Source: Peristeroidobacter soli (GTDB taxonomy: Bacteria; Pseudomonadota; Gammaproteobacteria; Steroidobacterales; Steroidobacteraceae). From it: a stretch of DNA of 64,000 nucleotides. Positions 45,430 to 54,344 of the stretch are shown here, piece by piece. Every line of letters starts with the position of its first letter. Position 1 is the first letter of the stretch. Below the pieces are notes generated by a model. That model searched no databases. It was not told the origin of the DNA and saw only the letters and a program-made list of their open reading frames with translations. Where the stretch lies: contig NZ_RYEV01000003.1 in assembly GCF_004138485.1 (NCBI RefSeq), forward strand, positions 1,488,001 to 1,552,000, given 5' to 3'. The position numbers and the translations under genes were made by a program.

Positions 45430-46248
45430 CTAGCCGAACCAGCGCAAGATTCTGTCAACTACCCCTGTTCGCGCTGCGAACGAGTCCACAACTTGCGCAA
45501 GGATGATTGACACATTGTCCCGACCGCCATTGTCGTTCGACAATTGAATCAATTGCTTAGCTACCGTTTCAAGGCTAGCACTAAAGGTGCTCATAGTTAA
45601 GTGAATGTCGTCGTCTTCGACCATGTCGGACAGGCCGTCCGAGCACAGACAGAAGAAGTCGCCCTTATCCACAGGTTGTTCATGGACCTCGACATCGACC
45701 GTCGGCTCCACGCCGAGCGCCCGGGTCACATAGTTCTTGTTGGTGGCCCGCTGAGCCTCGGCTTGGGAATAGAAACCGCGGTCGACCAGCTCCTGCAGCA
45801 GCGAGTGGTCCATGGTCATCTGCTCGAGCCGGTTCGCCCGCAGCCGGTACAGGCGCGAGTCGCCGACATGGGCGATGGCCACGCGGTTGTCGAAGAACAG
45901 GCAGGCCACGATGGTGGTGCCCATGCCTTCGCACTGGGGCTGGGTCTTGGCGGTCTGGTAGATGATCTTGTTGGCGCGGGCGATCGCATCACGCAACACG
46001 ATGCTCGGCCGGGCCATGCCGGTCTCGGGATCGCTCGACGACATGTCCTGGTGTTCGACCGCTTCCTTCACCAGGCTCATCACCGTCTTCACGGCGATGC
46101 CGCTGGCGACTTCGCCGGCGTTGTAACCGCCCATGCCGTCGGCGAGCACGAACAGACCGATATCGGCGTCGACGCCGATGGTGTCTTCGTTGTGCTCACG
46201 GACGCGACCGACGTCGCTCAATCCTACGGAGCGGATCTTGCCTCGCAC
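45430..46248 (-). CDS. PP2C-family Ser/Thr protein phosphatase
   Basis: This is a 272-residue PPM/PP2C phosphatase (Stp1/PrpC type). The metal-binding motifs are REHNEDTIGVD, VLADGMGGYNAGEVASG, AHVGDSRLYRLR, CSDGLSDMVEDDDI and GGRDNVSIILAQV. There is no membrane segment, so it is a cytosolic catalytic domain with a short C-terminal extension. It lies between the kinase (87 bases upstream) and the FHA gene (41 bases downstream), and presumably reverses the kinase's phosphorylation. Confidence 0.92.
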   Translation of the reverse strand: MRGKIRSVGLSDVGRVREHNEDTIGVDADIGLFVLADGMGGYNAGEVASGIAVKTVMSLVKEAVEHQDMSSSDPETGMARPSIVLRDAIARANKIIYQTAKTQPQCEGMGTTIVACLFFDNRVAIAHVGDSRLYRLRANRLEQMTMDHSLLQELVDRGFYSQAEAQRATNKNYVTRALGVEPTVDVEVHEQPVDKGDFFCLCSDGLSDMVEDDDIHLTMSTFSASLETVAKQLIQLSNDNGGRDNVSIILAQVVDSFAARTGVVDRILRWFG

Positions 46249-46334
46249 CTAGTAGACCCTCCCTGTCGGCAGCGTGCTTCCGGTCTCCCGGGGGATTTCC
46301 CCGGCCGTGTTCCTTGGGTCACACAGCCTTCGGG

Positions 46335-49004
46335 TCACGGCAGCAACCACTCGTGTTCGGCCTGTGCGGCGCTCTTCTCCGGCGGACCGGCGACGGCGCG
46401 CAGCGCCATGGCCATTTCCGCGCAGGTCACATAGCGATCGTCGGCCGACTTGGACAGCGAACGGTCGATGATGGCTTCGAGCTCCGGCGGCAGATCGGGA
46501 CGGATCATGCGGATGGGATTGTGCGGCTCGGTGGCGATCTTCTGCATCAGGCGTGGCATCGAGTCGGCACGGAACGGCAGTTGACCGCATAGCAACTGAT
46601 ACAGGCTCACGCCCAGAGCGAATTGATCGGAGCGACCGTCGAGCGTGCGCCCTTCCAGTTGTTCCGGTGACATGAATGAAGGTGTGCCCAGGACGATTCC
46701 GGTTTTGGTTCGGCTTGTATCGGTCAGGCGTGCAATACCGAAGTCGGTGATCTTCAGCTCATCCGTTTCGGGATTGAACATTATATTAGCTGGTTTGATG
46801 TCGCGATGAACGACGTTCTGCCGGTGGGCATAGTGCAGAGCCTCGGCCACGCGGGCGACGAGCAGCATCACGGTTTTCGGCGGCAACAGCTGCTTCACGT
46901 CGGTGTGGGTGCTGAGATGATGGCCGCGCAGGTACTCCATCGCGATGTACGCGAGGCCATTGTCCTCGCCCGCATCGTAGACCGTGACGATGGCCGGGTG
47001 GTTCAACCGGCCCGCCATCTCCGCCTCGCGGAAGAAGCGCGCGCGTGCCTCGGCCAGATCGTCTTCCTCGAACTCCTCGGCCAGCGGAATCGCCTTGATC
47101 GCGACCACGCGATTGATCTTCGGATCGCGGCCCAGGTACACGATGCCCATGGCGCCCTTGCCGAGCTCGCGCTCGATTTCATAACGGCCGAGGGTGCGCT
47201 TCGAGGACCGCCCGGAGGGCGAGTCGAGCAGATCGGGCACGGTTGCTTCGTGGTCTTTCAGATCGATGGCGGGCTGTCGCGGCCGGATGGGGCGCGGCGG
47301 TTCGCGTTTGATGGGCTGCACGGGCGTGGCCGTGTCATGCGTCATCGATTCGCGGGACTCGTGCATCGACGGCCGGCGCGTTATCGGGTCGCGATTCAAC
47401 GGCTCTTCACGCACGCGCGCGCGGCGCGCTTTGAGCTCTCGGTAGTTGGGATCACGCGTGGCGATGTAGCTGTATACCGCCGACGCCTTGGACAGTTGTG
47501 CGCGCCGCTCGAAGTCCATGCCCAGGTTGTAGAGCAGCTCCATGGTCGGTGCATCCAGCGCGCAGCGTTGATATGTCTCGAACGCGAGATCGAGCTGGCC
47601 CTGCTTGTGGAACGTCTGTCCGAGCGAGCGCAGGTTCGCGCCGGGATCGCGCGCGCCATCGCCCGCCCTGATGTTGGCGCGACGGATCAGCTCGCCCACC
47701 AGATACAAACCATAACTCGCGGCCAGTGCCACGCAAGGAAGTATGAAGTGCAGCCAGACCTGCGACGACCGCAACAGCATGATCTCGGTGCCGGTGAGCA
47801 GCACCATGAACAGCAGCGTGGTCATGCCGCCAATCGCGACGCCGGCGGCGGGCAGCATGAAGGCCGAGTACAGCAACACCAGTGCGACCACGCTCCATTC
47901 GATCACAGGTGCGTAGGCGGGTCGTGAATACATGTTCGCGGTCAGCGCGCTCGATACCGCACTGGCGATGGCAACCACGGGCGGCGTGGCTTTGCTCACG
48001 GGCGTCGTGACCGTGTCGTCCACGCTATCGCTGTTCATCAGTCCGATGAGCACGACCTTGTCGCGCAACTCGTCCTTCGGTACGCCGCCCGACAACACTT
48101 GCCAGTAGGGATATTGCTGAAATGCGTGCACACCGCTCGGTGGGAAGTAACGTGGCCGACTGTGCAAAGTGGAATCCAGCGCGATCTGGCGAGTTCCCAG
48201 GGTCAGCACATTGCTGGAATGGAAGATCATTTCATTGGGTGAAATGTCCAGGGCACGACCGGCAATGACGGCGGACAGCGACGGTACCAGTCCGGCGCCG
48301 AGATGAACCGCGGCGGCGTCGGTGCGCACGACGCTATCCGAGTCCGGCTGTATATATGTGTGACCGATGGCACTGGCTTCGGCGAGAAATACCGGCGCCG
48401 GCAACATCGTGATCTCGGCGCCGGCGGTGCGTTGTAACACCGATGCATCGATGGCAGGCGAGAAGCGCGCGGGAATCTGGTCGCCGTCAGTGGCGCTGTC
48501 GTTGAGACGGACATGCACCGGCAGAATGACGTTGCCGTGAGCGGCCATGGCGCGGGCGAGATGCGCATCGGGATCGCGGCCGGCGGCCGATTCGCCCAGC
48601 AGCTTGCGCAGCTGTCGGGCCTGTTCGGAATTGCCCAGGTTGCTGGACTCGAGCAGCGCGAGCGCAGCACGCACTTTTTCACGCTCGCTGGTGCGACGGG
48701 CAGTGTCGAACGGCACCGTGAATGCGACGACACGCGCGCCTTGCGCTTTCAGCTTGTCGATCAAGCTGGCATGCACATCGCGCGGCCAGGGCCACTCGCC
48801 GAGCTGAGCCAGGCTTGCATCGTCGATGGCGACGATGGCGACCTCGCGCGACGGCGTCACCTCGACCGACGTCATCATGCGGTCGTAGACAGCCGTTTCC
48901 AGCGGCTGCTCGGCGGGGGAGTAAACCCAATTGCCCACGGCAACCACCAGGGCTGCCGCCAGCCCACCGGGAAGCCAGGAGAATCGCGCCAGTTTTGCCG
49001 CCAC
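46335..49004 (-). CDS. CHASE2-domain transmembrane Ser/Thr protein kinase
   Basis: This 889-residue kinase has an unusual order. An N-terminal membrane helix (about 8-25) and an extracytoplasmic CHASE2 sensor (about 30-350, with VAIVAIDDASLAQLGEWPWP) come first. Three membrane helices (about 358-435) and a TPR-like segment (about 455-535, with AFETYQRCALDAP and LLYNLGMDFERRAQ) follow. The Hanks-type kinase domain (about 604-870) is C-terminal. Catalytic motifs are LGKGAMGIVYLG, VVHRDIKPANI, ITDFGIARL and GTPSFMSPEQLEG. The start is GTG at 49004. It should phosphorylate cytosolic targets in response to an envelope signal; the ligand is unknown. Confidence 0.9.
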   Translation of the reverse strand: MAAKLARFSWLPGGLAAALVVAVGNWVYSPAEQPLETAVYDRMMTSVEVTPSREVAIVAIDDASLAQLGEWPWPRDVHASLIDKLKAQGARVVAFTVPFDTARRTSEREKVRAALALLESSNLGNSEQARQLRKLLGESAAGRDPDAHLARAMAAHGNVILPVHVRLNDSATDGDQIPARFSPAIDASVLQRTAGAEITMLPAPVFLAEASAIGHTYIQPDSDSVVRTDAAAVHLGAGLVPSLSAVIAGRALDISPNEMIFHSSNVLTLGTRQIALDSTLHSRPRYFPPSGVHAFQQYPYWQVLSGGVPKDELRDKVVLIGLMNSDSVDDTVTTPVSKATPPVVAIASAVSSALTANMYSRPAYAPVIEWSVVALVLLYSAFMLPAAGVAIGGMTTLLFMVLLTGTEIMLLRSSQVWLHFILPCVALAASYGLYLVGELIRRANIRAGDGARDPGANLRSLGQTFHKQGQLDLAFETYQRCALDAPTMELLYNLGMDFERRAQLSKASAVYSYIATRDPNYRELKARRARVREEPLNRDPITRRPSMHESRESMTHDTATPVQPIKREPPRPIRPRQPAIDLKDHEATVPDLLDSPSGRSSKRTLGRYEIERELGKGAMGIVYLGRDPKINRVVAIKAIPLAEEFEEDDLAEARARFFREAEMAGRLNHPAIVTVYDAGEDNGLAYIAMEYLRGHHLSTHTDVKQLLPPKTVMLLVARVAEALHYAHRQNVVHRDIKPANIMFNPETDELKITDFGIARLTDTSRTKTGIVLGTPSFMSPEQLEGRTLDGRSDQFALGVSLYQLLCGQLPFRADSMPRLMQKIATEPHNPIRMIRPDLPPELEAIIDRSLSKSADDRYVTCAEMAMALRAVAGPPEKSAAQAEHEWLLP

Positions 49005-49286
49005 GAATGAATACCTAAGACTTCAAAACCGAAACCGAACCGGTCGACTACCCTGGCCGAAACGAGCCTGATGGTCGCAAGACCATGTCGATCGAGGATT
49101 GTTGGCCAAGATTGTCAGTGACTTGGTTGGTACGGGCCCTAAATTGCGGCGCGAGTATAGCGAAGGACGATAGGTTAAATTGACGGTGGCGTCACACCCG
49201 CGATGCCCCCGTAGCCCCGCAAACGGCCTGAGGCAAACTCTGGAGCGCGGTGCTGCCGATCAGTTCACATCCGCCCATCGGAAATC

Positions 49287-50648
49287 ATGGCCAAAACGAA
49301 GGAAATCTTTGTCTGCGAGCAGTGTGGTAACGAGAGCCTGCAGTGGCAGGGGCTGTGCCCGTCCTGCGGTGCCGCCGACACGCTCAAGCGCATGAGTATT
49401 AGCCGTAGCCCGCGCACCGGCGCTGAGCGGCGGCCGTTGGCGCTGGGTAGCGAGCGGCCGCGGCGACTGGTCGAGGTGTCCGAGGCGAGCGAGCCGCGGA
49501 TCGCCACGGGATTGCAGGAACTGGATCGCGTCCTCGGCGGCGGCCTAGTGTTGGGTTCCGTGACCCTGCTCGGCGGCGACCCGGGCATAGGCAAGTCAAC
49601 TGTGTTGCTACAAGCGGGCGATGCACTCAGCCGCGCGACATCGACGCTCTATGTCACAGGCGAAGAGTCGTTGCAGCAGGTGAGCCTGCGCGCGCGCCGG
49701 CTCGAAGTCGTCAGCGATACCTTGCAATTGCTTGCAGAAACAAACGTCGAGACCATCCTTCAGCATGCCCAGCAGTCCGGTGCGCGCGTGCTGGTCATCG
49801 ACTCGATTCAAACCATGTTCGTCAACGATGTGGATTCCTCGCCGGGCTCGGCGACGCAGGTACGCGAGTCGGCCGCGGCGCTGGTGCGCTTTGCAAAGTC
49901 ATCTGGCGTGTCGGTGATGATCATCGGCCACGTCACCAAGGAAGGCGTGATCGCCGGCCCGCGCATCCTCGAGCACATGGTCGATACCGTGCTTTATTTC
50001 GAGAGCGATGCCGGCAGCCGCTTCCGTCTGGTGCGCGCGGTGAAGAACCGCTTTGGCGCCGCGAATGAGGTCGGCGTATTCGCGATGACCGAGCAAGGGT
50101 TGCGTGAGGTGAAGAATCCGTCGGCGATCTTCTTGTCACAGCATCCGCAGCCCGTGGCGGGCAGCGCGGTGATGGTGGCGCGTGAAGGCAGCCGGCCGAT
50201 GTTGATCGAAGTGCAGTCGCTGACCGATGAAGCGCAGGGCATGAATCCGCGTCGGGTCGCCGTGGGGCTGGAGGCGAACCGACTCGCGCTGCTGCTCGCG
50301 GTCTTGCATCGACACGGCGGCGTCTCGACGGCGGGCCGCGACGTGTTTCTAAACGTCGTCGGCGGCGTGCGCATTTCAGAGACCGCCGCGGATCTGCCGG
50401 CGGTGTTGGCCTCTGTGTCGAGCGTGCGCGACAAGCCGCTCGCGCCGCGACTGGTGTGCTTCGGCGAGCTGGGCCTGGCAGGTGAGGTGAGGCCGGTGCC
50501 TTACGGCGAAGAGCGTCTGCGCGAGGCCGCGAAACATGGCTTCGAGCGCGCCATCGTGCCGGAAGCGAACAAGCCGCGCCGTGAGATCGAGGGCCTGGAA
50601 GTCATCGGCGTCGAACGCCTCGATCAGGCGTTACGCAGCGCCTTTTGA
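49287..50648 (+). CDS. radA: DNA repair protein RadA (Sms)
   Basis: RadA is a RecA-like branch-migration ATPase. The 453-residue protein has the N-terminal C4 zinc finger (FVCEQCGNESLQWQGLCPSC), Walker A GGDPGIGKSTVLLQ, and the RadA-specific VKNRFGAANEVGVF motif. A Lon-like C-terminal domain (RVAVGLEANRLALLLAVL and following) completes it. ATG at 49287 is the likely start. The 282 bases between it and the divergent kinase contain no further gene. Its last 18 bases overlap the convergent corB-like gene. Confidence 0.95.
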   Translation: MAKTKEIFVCEQCGNESLQWQGLCPSCGAADTLKRMSISRSPRTGAERRPLALGSERPRRLVEVSEASEPRIATGLQELDRVLGGGLVLGSVTLLGGDPGIGKSTVLLQAGDALSRATSTLYVTGEESLQQVSLRARRLEVVSDTLQLLAETNVETILQHAQQSGARVLVIDSIQTMFVNDVDSSPGSATQVRESAAALVRFAKSSGVSVMIIGHVTKEGVIAGPRILEHMVDTVLYFESDAGSRFRLVRAVKNRFGAANEVGVFAMTEQGLREVKNPSAIFLSQHPQPVAGSAVMVAREGSRPMLIEVQSLTDEAQGMNPRRVAVGLEANRLALLLAVLHRHGGVSTAGRDVFLNVVGGVRISETAADLPAVLASVSSVRDKPLAPRLVCFGELGLAGEVRPVPYGEERLREAAKHGFERAIVPEANKPRREIEGLEVIGVERLDQALRSAF

Positions 50649-51509
50649 TTGTTCGAGCGGCGCGCCGATCGTGCGGATGCGCGCGGTCTTCACGCTGTTC
50701 TCCGCCGTCTGGAGAATCTCCACGGACAGATTGCCGAGCTTCAGCCCGGTGCCCGGCTGCGGAATCGTTTCCAGATATTCCAGGATCAGGCCGTTCAAGG
50801 TGCGCGGGCCATCGGTGGGCAAGTCCCAGCCGAGCGTGCGATTCAGCACACGGATGCTGATGGCGCCATTGATCACGAAGCTGCCGTCGGCGTCGCGATG
50901 GATGTCCTGATGTAACGCACCCGGTGCGCTCGTGAAGTCCCCGACGACTTCCTCGAGAATGTCCTCGAGTGTCACCAGGCCGCGGATGTCGCCGTACTCA
51001 TCGACGACCAGGGCGATGCGCCGGCGATCGCGCTGGAAGTTCAACAGCTGCACGCTGAGCGTCGTGCCCTCGGGCACGAAGTAACCCTCGCGCTCGCGGG
51101 CCAGTTGTAACAACCGCTCGCGCGTCAGCTCGCTGTGCGCCAGGGCATGCGCGACCTTTTTCATGTGCATGATGCCGATGATGTTGTCGAGATTGTTCTC
51201 GCACACCGGCAGGCGGGTATGAGGAGTGGAGCGCAGCGTGTCGATGATGGTGTCCCAGTCATCGGCGATATCGATGTACGCGATCTCGCTGCGCGGGATC
51301 ATGATGTCGTCGACCTTCATGGAGTCGAGGTCGAGCAATTTATCGGTGAGGCGGCGGCGGGGATTGTCTGGCGGCCACGGCATCTGCTGCTTGCGACGAG
51401 GCTTGGCGGGAGCGCGCATGAAAGTGCGGCCCACGAAGAACCCGATGGCCGCGGCCGCGAGGACCGCGAGGACCAACGTGCTCACCCAACCGATCGCATG
51501 CAGACTCAA
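50631..51509 (-). CDS. CorB/HlyC-type CBS protein lacking the DUF21 membrane domain
   Basis: This 292-residue protein aligns well with the cytosolic half of CorB/YfjD. It shows LLDLDSMKVDDIMIPRSEIAYIDI, the CBS pair with YFVPEGTTLSVQLLNFQRDR and ALVVDEYGDIRGLVTLEDILEEVVGDF, and the CorC_HlyC domain (about 205-285). In place of the usual DUF21 domain of about 180 residues with several helices, there is only one hydrophobic anchor (residues about 7-27) and a basic linker. Gene position next to ypjD and ffh matches corB. The missing domain makes ion transport by itself unlikely; a regulatory role is possible. The start is ATG at 51509, and no upstream fragment of DUF21 is seen. Confidence 0.85.
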   Translation of the reverse strand: MSLHAIGWVSTLVLAVLAAAAIGFFVGRTFMRAPAKPRRKQQMPWPPDNPRRRLTDKLLDLDSMKVDDIMIPRSEIAYIDIADDWDTIIDTLRSTPHTRLPVCENNLDNIIGIMHMKKVAHALAHSELTRERLLQLAREREGYFVPEGTTLSVQLLNFQRDRRRIALVVDEYGDIRGLVTLEDILEEVVGDFTSAPGALHQDIHRDADGSFVINGAISIRVLNRTLGWDLPTDGPRTLNGLILEYLETIPQPGTGLKLGNLSVEILQTAENSVKTARIRTIGAPLEQSKGAA

Positions 51510-51518
51510 ATCCGTTCC

Positions 51519-52328
51519 TCAACCCCAGTGCCGGCCCAGAATGGTTTCCAGCACGATTTTGGAACCGAAGTAGGCCAGCCCGAGCAGGGCGAAGCCGCTC
51601 AACGTCCAGTTCCGCGCGACCCGTCCGCGCCAGCCGAAGCGCCAGCGACCGAACAGCAACACAGCGAAAACGATCCACGCGAGACAGGACAGCACTGTCT
51701 TGTGAATGAGGTGCTGCGCGAACAGGTCACGCACGAAGATGAAGCCACTGAACAGCGCGAGCGTCAGCACCGCGAAGCCAGCCCCGAGCGCCTGGAAGGT
51801 CGCCGATTCGAGCGCTTCCATCGAGGGCAGGATCGTGAGCATGCCGAGCGGTTGACGCCTGCGCAGTCGCCGGTCGAGCAGCGCCAGCGCGATGGCGAGT
51901 GCCACGGCGATGGTCAGAAGCGCATAAGCCAACGTCGAGAGCACGATGTGCACGGCGATTTCCCAGCTCTGCTGTTCGAGCGCGTAGCCGGCGTTGCCTT
52001 CCACGGTGGTCGCCGCGACCACACCCGCGATGGCCATGAGAATGGAGCTGATGCCGGCGAAGCGCGGCCGCGACCACGTGAGGATCAGCGCGATGAGGCC
52101 CGTGGGCCAGCCGATGAGCGAGGCTGTCTCGGCGACGGTGAAGGCCAGCTCGGGTTTGGCGAACACGCTCTGCCAGAGCAAGGATGCGTGGAGCGTGACG
52201 GCGATGGCCCCCAGTCCCAGGCCCGCGATCCGACGGCCACGCGCGGCGTTCTCGTCGGCGCGGTAAACGCTCGAAGCGAGCCATGCGGCGCAAGCCAGAT
52301 AGCAAGCGAGGACGACGATGGACAGCAC
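51519..52328 (-). CDS. ypjD: Cytochrome c assembly-family membrane protein YpjD
   Basis: This is a 269-residue inner-membrane protein with about eight helices, related to the CcsA/CcmC family by overall pattern. Conserved bits are IVLSTLAYALLTIAVALAI, LPSMEALESATFQALGAGF, FSGFIFVRDLFAQHLIHKTV and WRGRVARNWTLSGFALLGLA. It lacks the tryptophan-rich WWD heme-handling motif, as YpjD proteins do. The start is uncertain. I chose GTG at 52328, which fits the length of the E. coli homologue. A reading to 52439 would cross the ffh promoter and is unlikely. It is divergent from ffh and nine bases upstream of the corB-like gene. Confidence 0.83.
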   Translation of the reverse strand: MLSIVVLACYLACAAWLASSVYRADENAARGRRIAGLGLGAIAVTLHASLLWQSVFAKPELAFTVAETASLIGWPTGLIALILTWSRPRFAGISSILMAIAGVVAATTVEGNAGYALEQQSWEIAVHIVLSTLAYALLTIAVALAIALALLDRRLRRRQPLGMLTILPSMEALESATFQALGAGFAVLTLALFSGFIFVRDLFAQHLIHKTVLSCLAWIVFAVLLFGRWRFGWRGRVARNWTLSGFALLGLAYFGSKIVLETILGRHWG

Positions 52329-52464
52329 TGAGGTCGGGGACTCAGAAGGGATGACGGCTAGATGATAGCGGATCGCAGTTGGCCGGGTGGGGCAGTCGGC
52401 TGCCCCTCGGACGCCTCTTGGTCTTACACTAACGCCCAATCCCCAACTTCAGCCTGCCAATTTC

Positions 52465-53823
52465 ATGTTCGACAAACTGACTGAACGCCTGCAAGGCGTC
52501 ATGGAGAGCCTGCGCGGTCGCGGGCGCCTCACCGAGGAGAACATTGCCGACACGCTGCGCCAGGTGCGCATGGCGTTGCTGGAGGCGGACGTCGCCCTGC
52601 CGGTGGTGAAGGGCTTCGTCGACACCATCCGCGCCAAGGTGGTCGGGCAGGAGTTCGACAAGAGCCTGACGCCGGGCCAGATGCTGGTGAAGCTCATCCA
52701 TGATGAGCTGATCGCGCTGATGGGCGCGGGCGTCCGGCCACTGAACCTGCGCGCGCAGCCGCCCGTGGTCATCCTGCTCGCGGGCCTGCAGGGCGCGGGT
52801 AAAACCACGTCAGCCGGCAAGCTCGCCAAGTGGCTGAAGGAGAACGAGCGCAAGAAGGTGCTGCTCGCCAGTACTGACGTTTACCGTCCCGCGGCCATCC
52901 TGCAGCTGGAACGGCTGGCGGCGCAGTTGGACGTCGCGTTCTTCCCGTCCGATCCCAAGAAGCCCGCCGTGACGCTGGCGAAAGAAGCGGTGGCCGAGGC
53001 GAAGCAGTCGCTGTACGACGTGCTGATCGTCGACACCGCCGGTCGCCTGCACGTCGATGACGAGATGATGGTCGAGATCAAGGAGATCGCCGGCGCGGTT
53101 TCCCCCACGGAAACCCTGTTCGTGGTCGACAGCATGGCGGGCCAGGACGCGGTGAACGCGGCCAAGGCCTTCGGCGCGGCGCTGACGCTGACCGGTGTCG
53201 TGCTCACGAAAACCGACGGCGACGCGCGCGGTGGCGCGGCCTTGTCGGTCCGGCAGATCACCGGTGCGCCGATTCTTTTCATGGGTACCGGTGAAAAGAC
53301 CGACGCCCTGGAGCCGTTCCACGCCGAGCGCGTGGCTTCGCGCATCCTCGGCATGGGCGACGTGCTGTCGCTGGTCGAAAAGGTCACCCAGAACGTCGAC
53401 CGCGAGCAGGCCGAAAAGCTGGCCCGCAAGCTGAAGAAGGGCAAGGATTTCGACCTGGAGGACCTGCACGATCAGCTGCAGCAGGTCGAAAAAATGGGCG
53501 GTTTGAGCGCGCTCATGGACAAGCTGCCGGCGCAGCTGGCCGGCAAGGCCGCGCAGATGCCCCAGGGCAATGAGAAGGAGATCAAGCGCCAGCTGGCCAT
53601 GATCCGCTCCATGACCCGGGGCGAGCGGCGCTACCCCAAAACCATCGATGCCTCCCGCAAACGCCGCATCGCGGCCGGCTCGGGCGTGCATGTGTCGGAG
53701 ATCAATAAGCTCCTGAAAAATCACATGCAAATGCAGAAGATGATGAAAACCTTCTCGAAGGGCGGCGGGTTGCGCCGGCTGATGAGCGCGTTCGGCGGGG
53801 GCGGATTCCCGAGGCCTCACTAG
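52465..53823 (+). CDS. ffh: Signal recognition particle protein Ffh
   Basis: Ffh is the GTPase of the signal recognition particle, targeting membrane proteins to the Sec translocon with 4.5S RNA. The 452-residue protein begins MFDKLTERLQGVMESLRGRG (N domain). G-domain motifs are GLQGAGKTTSAGKLA, STDVYRPAAILQL, DTAGRLHVDDEMM, TKTDGDARGGAAL and GTGEKTDALEPF. A Met-rich M domain (MTRGERRYPKTIDASRKRRI, then MQMQKMMKTFSKGGG) closes it. ATG at 52465 is preferred to an upstream ATG at 52387 that gives a non-family extension. The 4.5S RNA gene is not in the window. Confidence 0.96.
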   Translation: MFDKLTERLQGVMESLRGRGRLTEENIADTLRQVRMALLEADVALPVVKGFVDTIRAKVVGQEFDKSLTPGQMLVKLIHDELIALMGAGVRPLNLRAQPPVVILLAGLQGAGKTTSAGKLAKWLKENERKKVLLASTDVYRPAAILQLERLAAQLDVAFFPSDPKKPAVTLAKEAVAEAKQSLYDVLIVDTAGRLHVDDEMMVEIKEIAGAVSPTETLFVVDSMAGQDAVNAAKAFGAALTLTGVVLTKTDGDARGGAALSVRQITGAPILFMGTGEKTDALEPFHAERVASRILGMGDVLSLVEKVTQNVDREQAEKLARKLKKGKDFDLEDLHDQLQQVEKMGGLSALMDKLPAQLAGKAAQMPQGNEKEIKRQLAMIRSMTRGERRYPKTIDASRKRRIAAGSGVHVSEINKLLKNHMQMQKMMKTFSKGGGLRRLMSAFGGGGFPRPH

Positions 53824-53826
53824 CCG

Positions 53827-53857
53827 GGCCAGTGCTCGCCCGCGGCGAGCACTGGCC
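53827..53857. repeat. Perfect 14-bp inverted repeat after ffh
   Basis: GGCCAGTGCTCGCC (53827-53840) and GGCGAGCACTGGCC (53844-53857) pair without mismatch around a three-base loop, three bases after the ffh stop. It would form a very stable hairpin but is followed by AGGAAATG, not a U-tract. It may block 3' exonucleases or pause polymerase rather than terminate by itself. Confidence 0.65.
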
Positions 53858-53953
53858 AGGAAATGACGAGCCCAGCCGAGGCGCCTATTGGTAGGTCACC
53901 TCGGACGGCGCCAGTCATCGAGGTCTGCCAGGCCGGCGCCAGAGCTGGGACCC

Positions 53954-53982
53954 TTCCAACAAGGACCTGTTTTCAGTATAGT
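53954..53982 (+). promoter_or_regulatory. rpsP: Likely promoter of the rpsP-rimM-trmD-rplS operon
   Basis: TATAGT (53977-53982) is a near-consensus -10. The -35 candidate TTCCAA (53954-53959), 17 bases upstream, is weak. A GC-rich start region follows, then a leader of about 65 nt to rpsP. Confidence 0.45.
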
Positions 53983-54051
53983 TCGCGCCCTTTTCCGGGA
54001 GCCCCGTGCCCGGACGCCCGGCTTTACGTATTGATTTCGAGGCTTTAGCAC

Positions 54052-54309
54052 ATGGTCACGATCCGGCTCACCCGTCGTGGGGCGAAGAAGACGCCCTTCT
54101 ATCACATCGTCGTCACCGACAGCCGCATGCGTCAGGGCGGCACGACCCTGGAACAGGTCGGCTTTTTCAACCCGATTCCGACCGGCAAGCAGCGCCGCCT
54201 GGAGCTGAAGCTGGACCGCGTCGACTATTGGGTCGGCAAGGGCGCCAAGCCGTCCGAGCGGGTCGCCGAGCTGGTCAAGACGCATCGCAAGCAGGCCGTC
54301 GCGGCCTGA
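54052..54309 (+). CDS. rpsP: 30S ribosomal protein S16
   Basis: S16 is a small basic protein needed for 30S assembly. The 85-residue sequence begins MVTIRLTRRGAKKTPFYHIV and contains VTDSRMRQGGTTLEQVGFFN, both diagnostic. The start is ATG at 54052, preceded by a GAGG ribosome-binding site. It is first in the classic rpsP-rimM-trmD-rplS operon. Confidence 0.97.
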   Translation: MVTIRLTRRGAKKTPFYHIVVTDSRMRQGGTTLEQVGFFNPIPTGKQRRLELKLDRVDYWVGKGAKPSERVAELVKTHRKQAVAA

Positions 54310-54344
54310 TCTGACCGCTGCGGGCGCCGCCCCGGGTTGCGACT

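Noticed and set aside
52329-52439. Longer start for ypjD
   Set aside because: It overlaps the ffh upstream region and adds a non-hydrophobic, Arg/Pro-rich lead not seen in the family.
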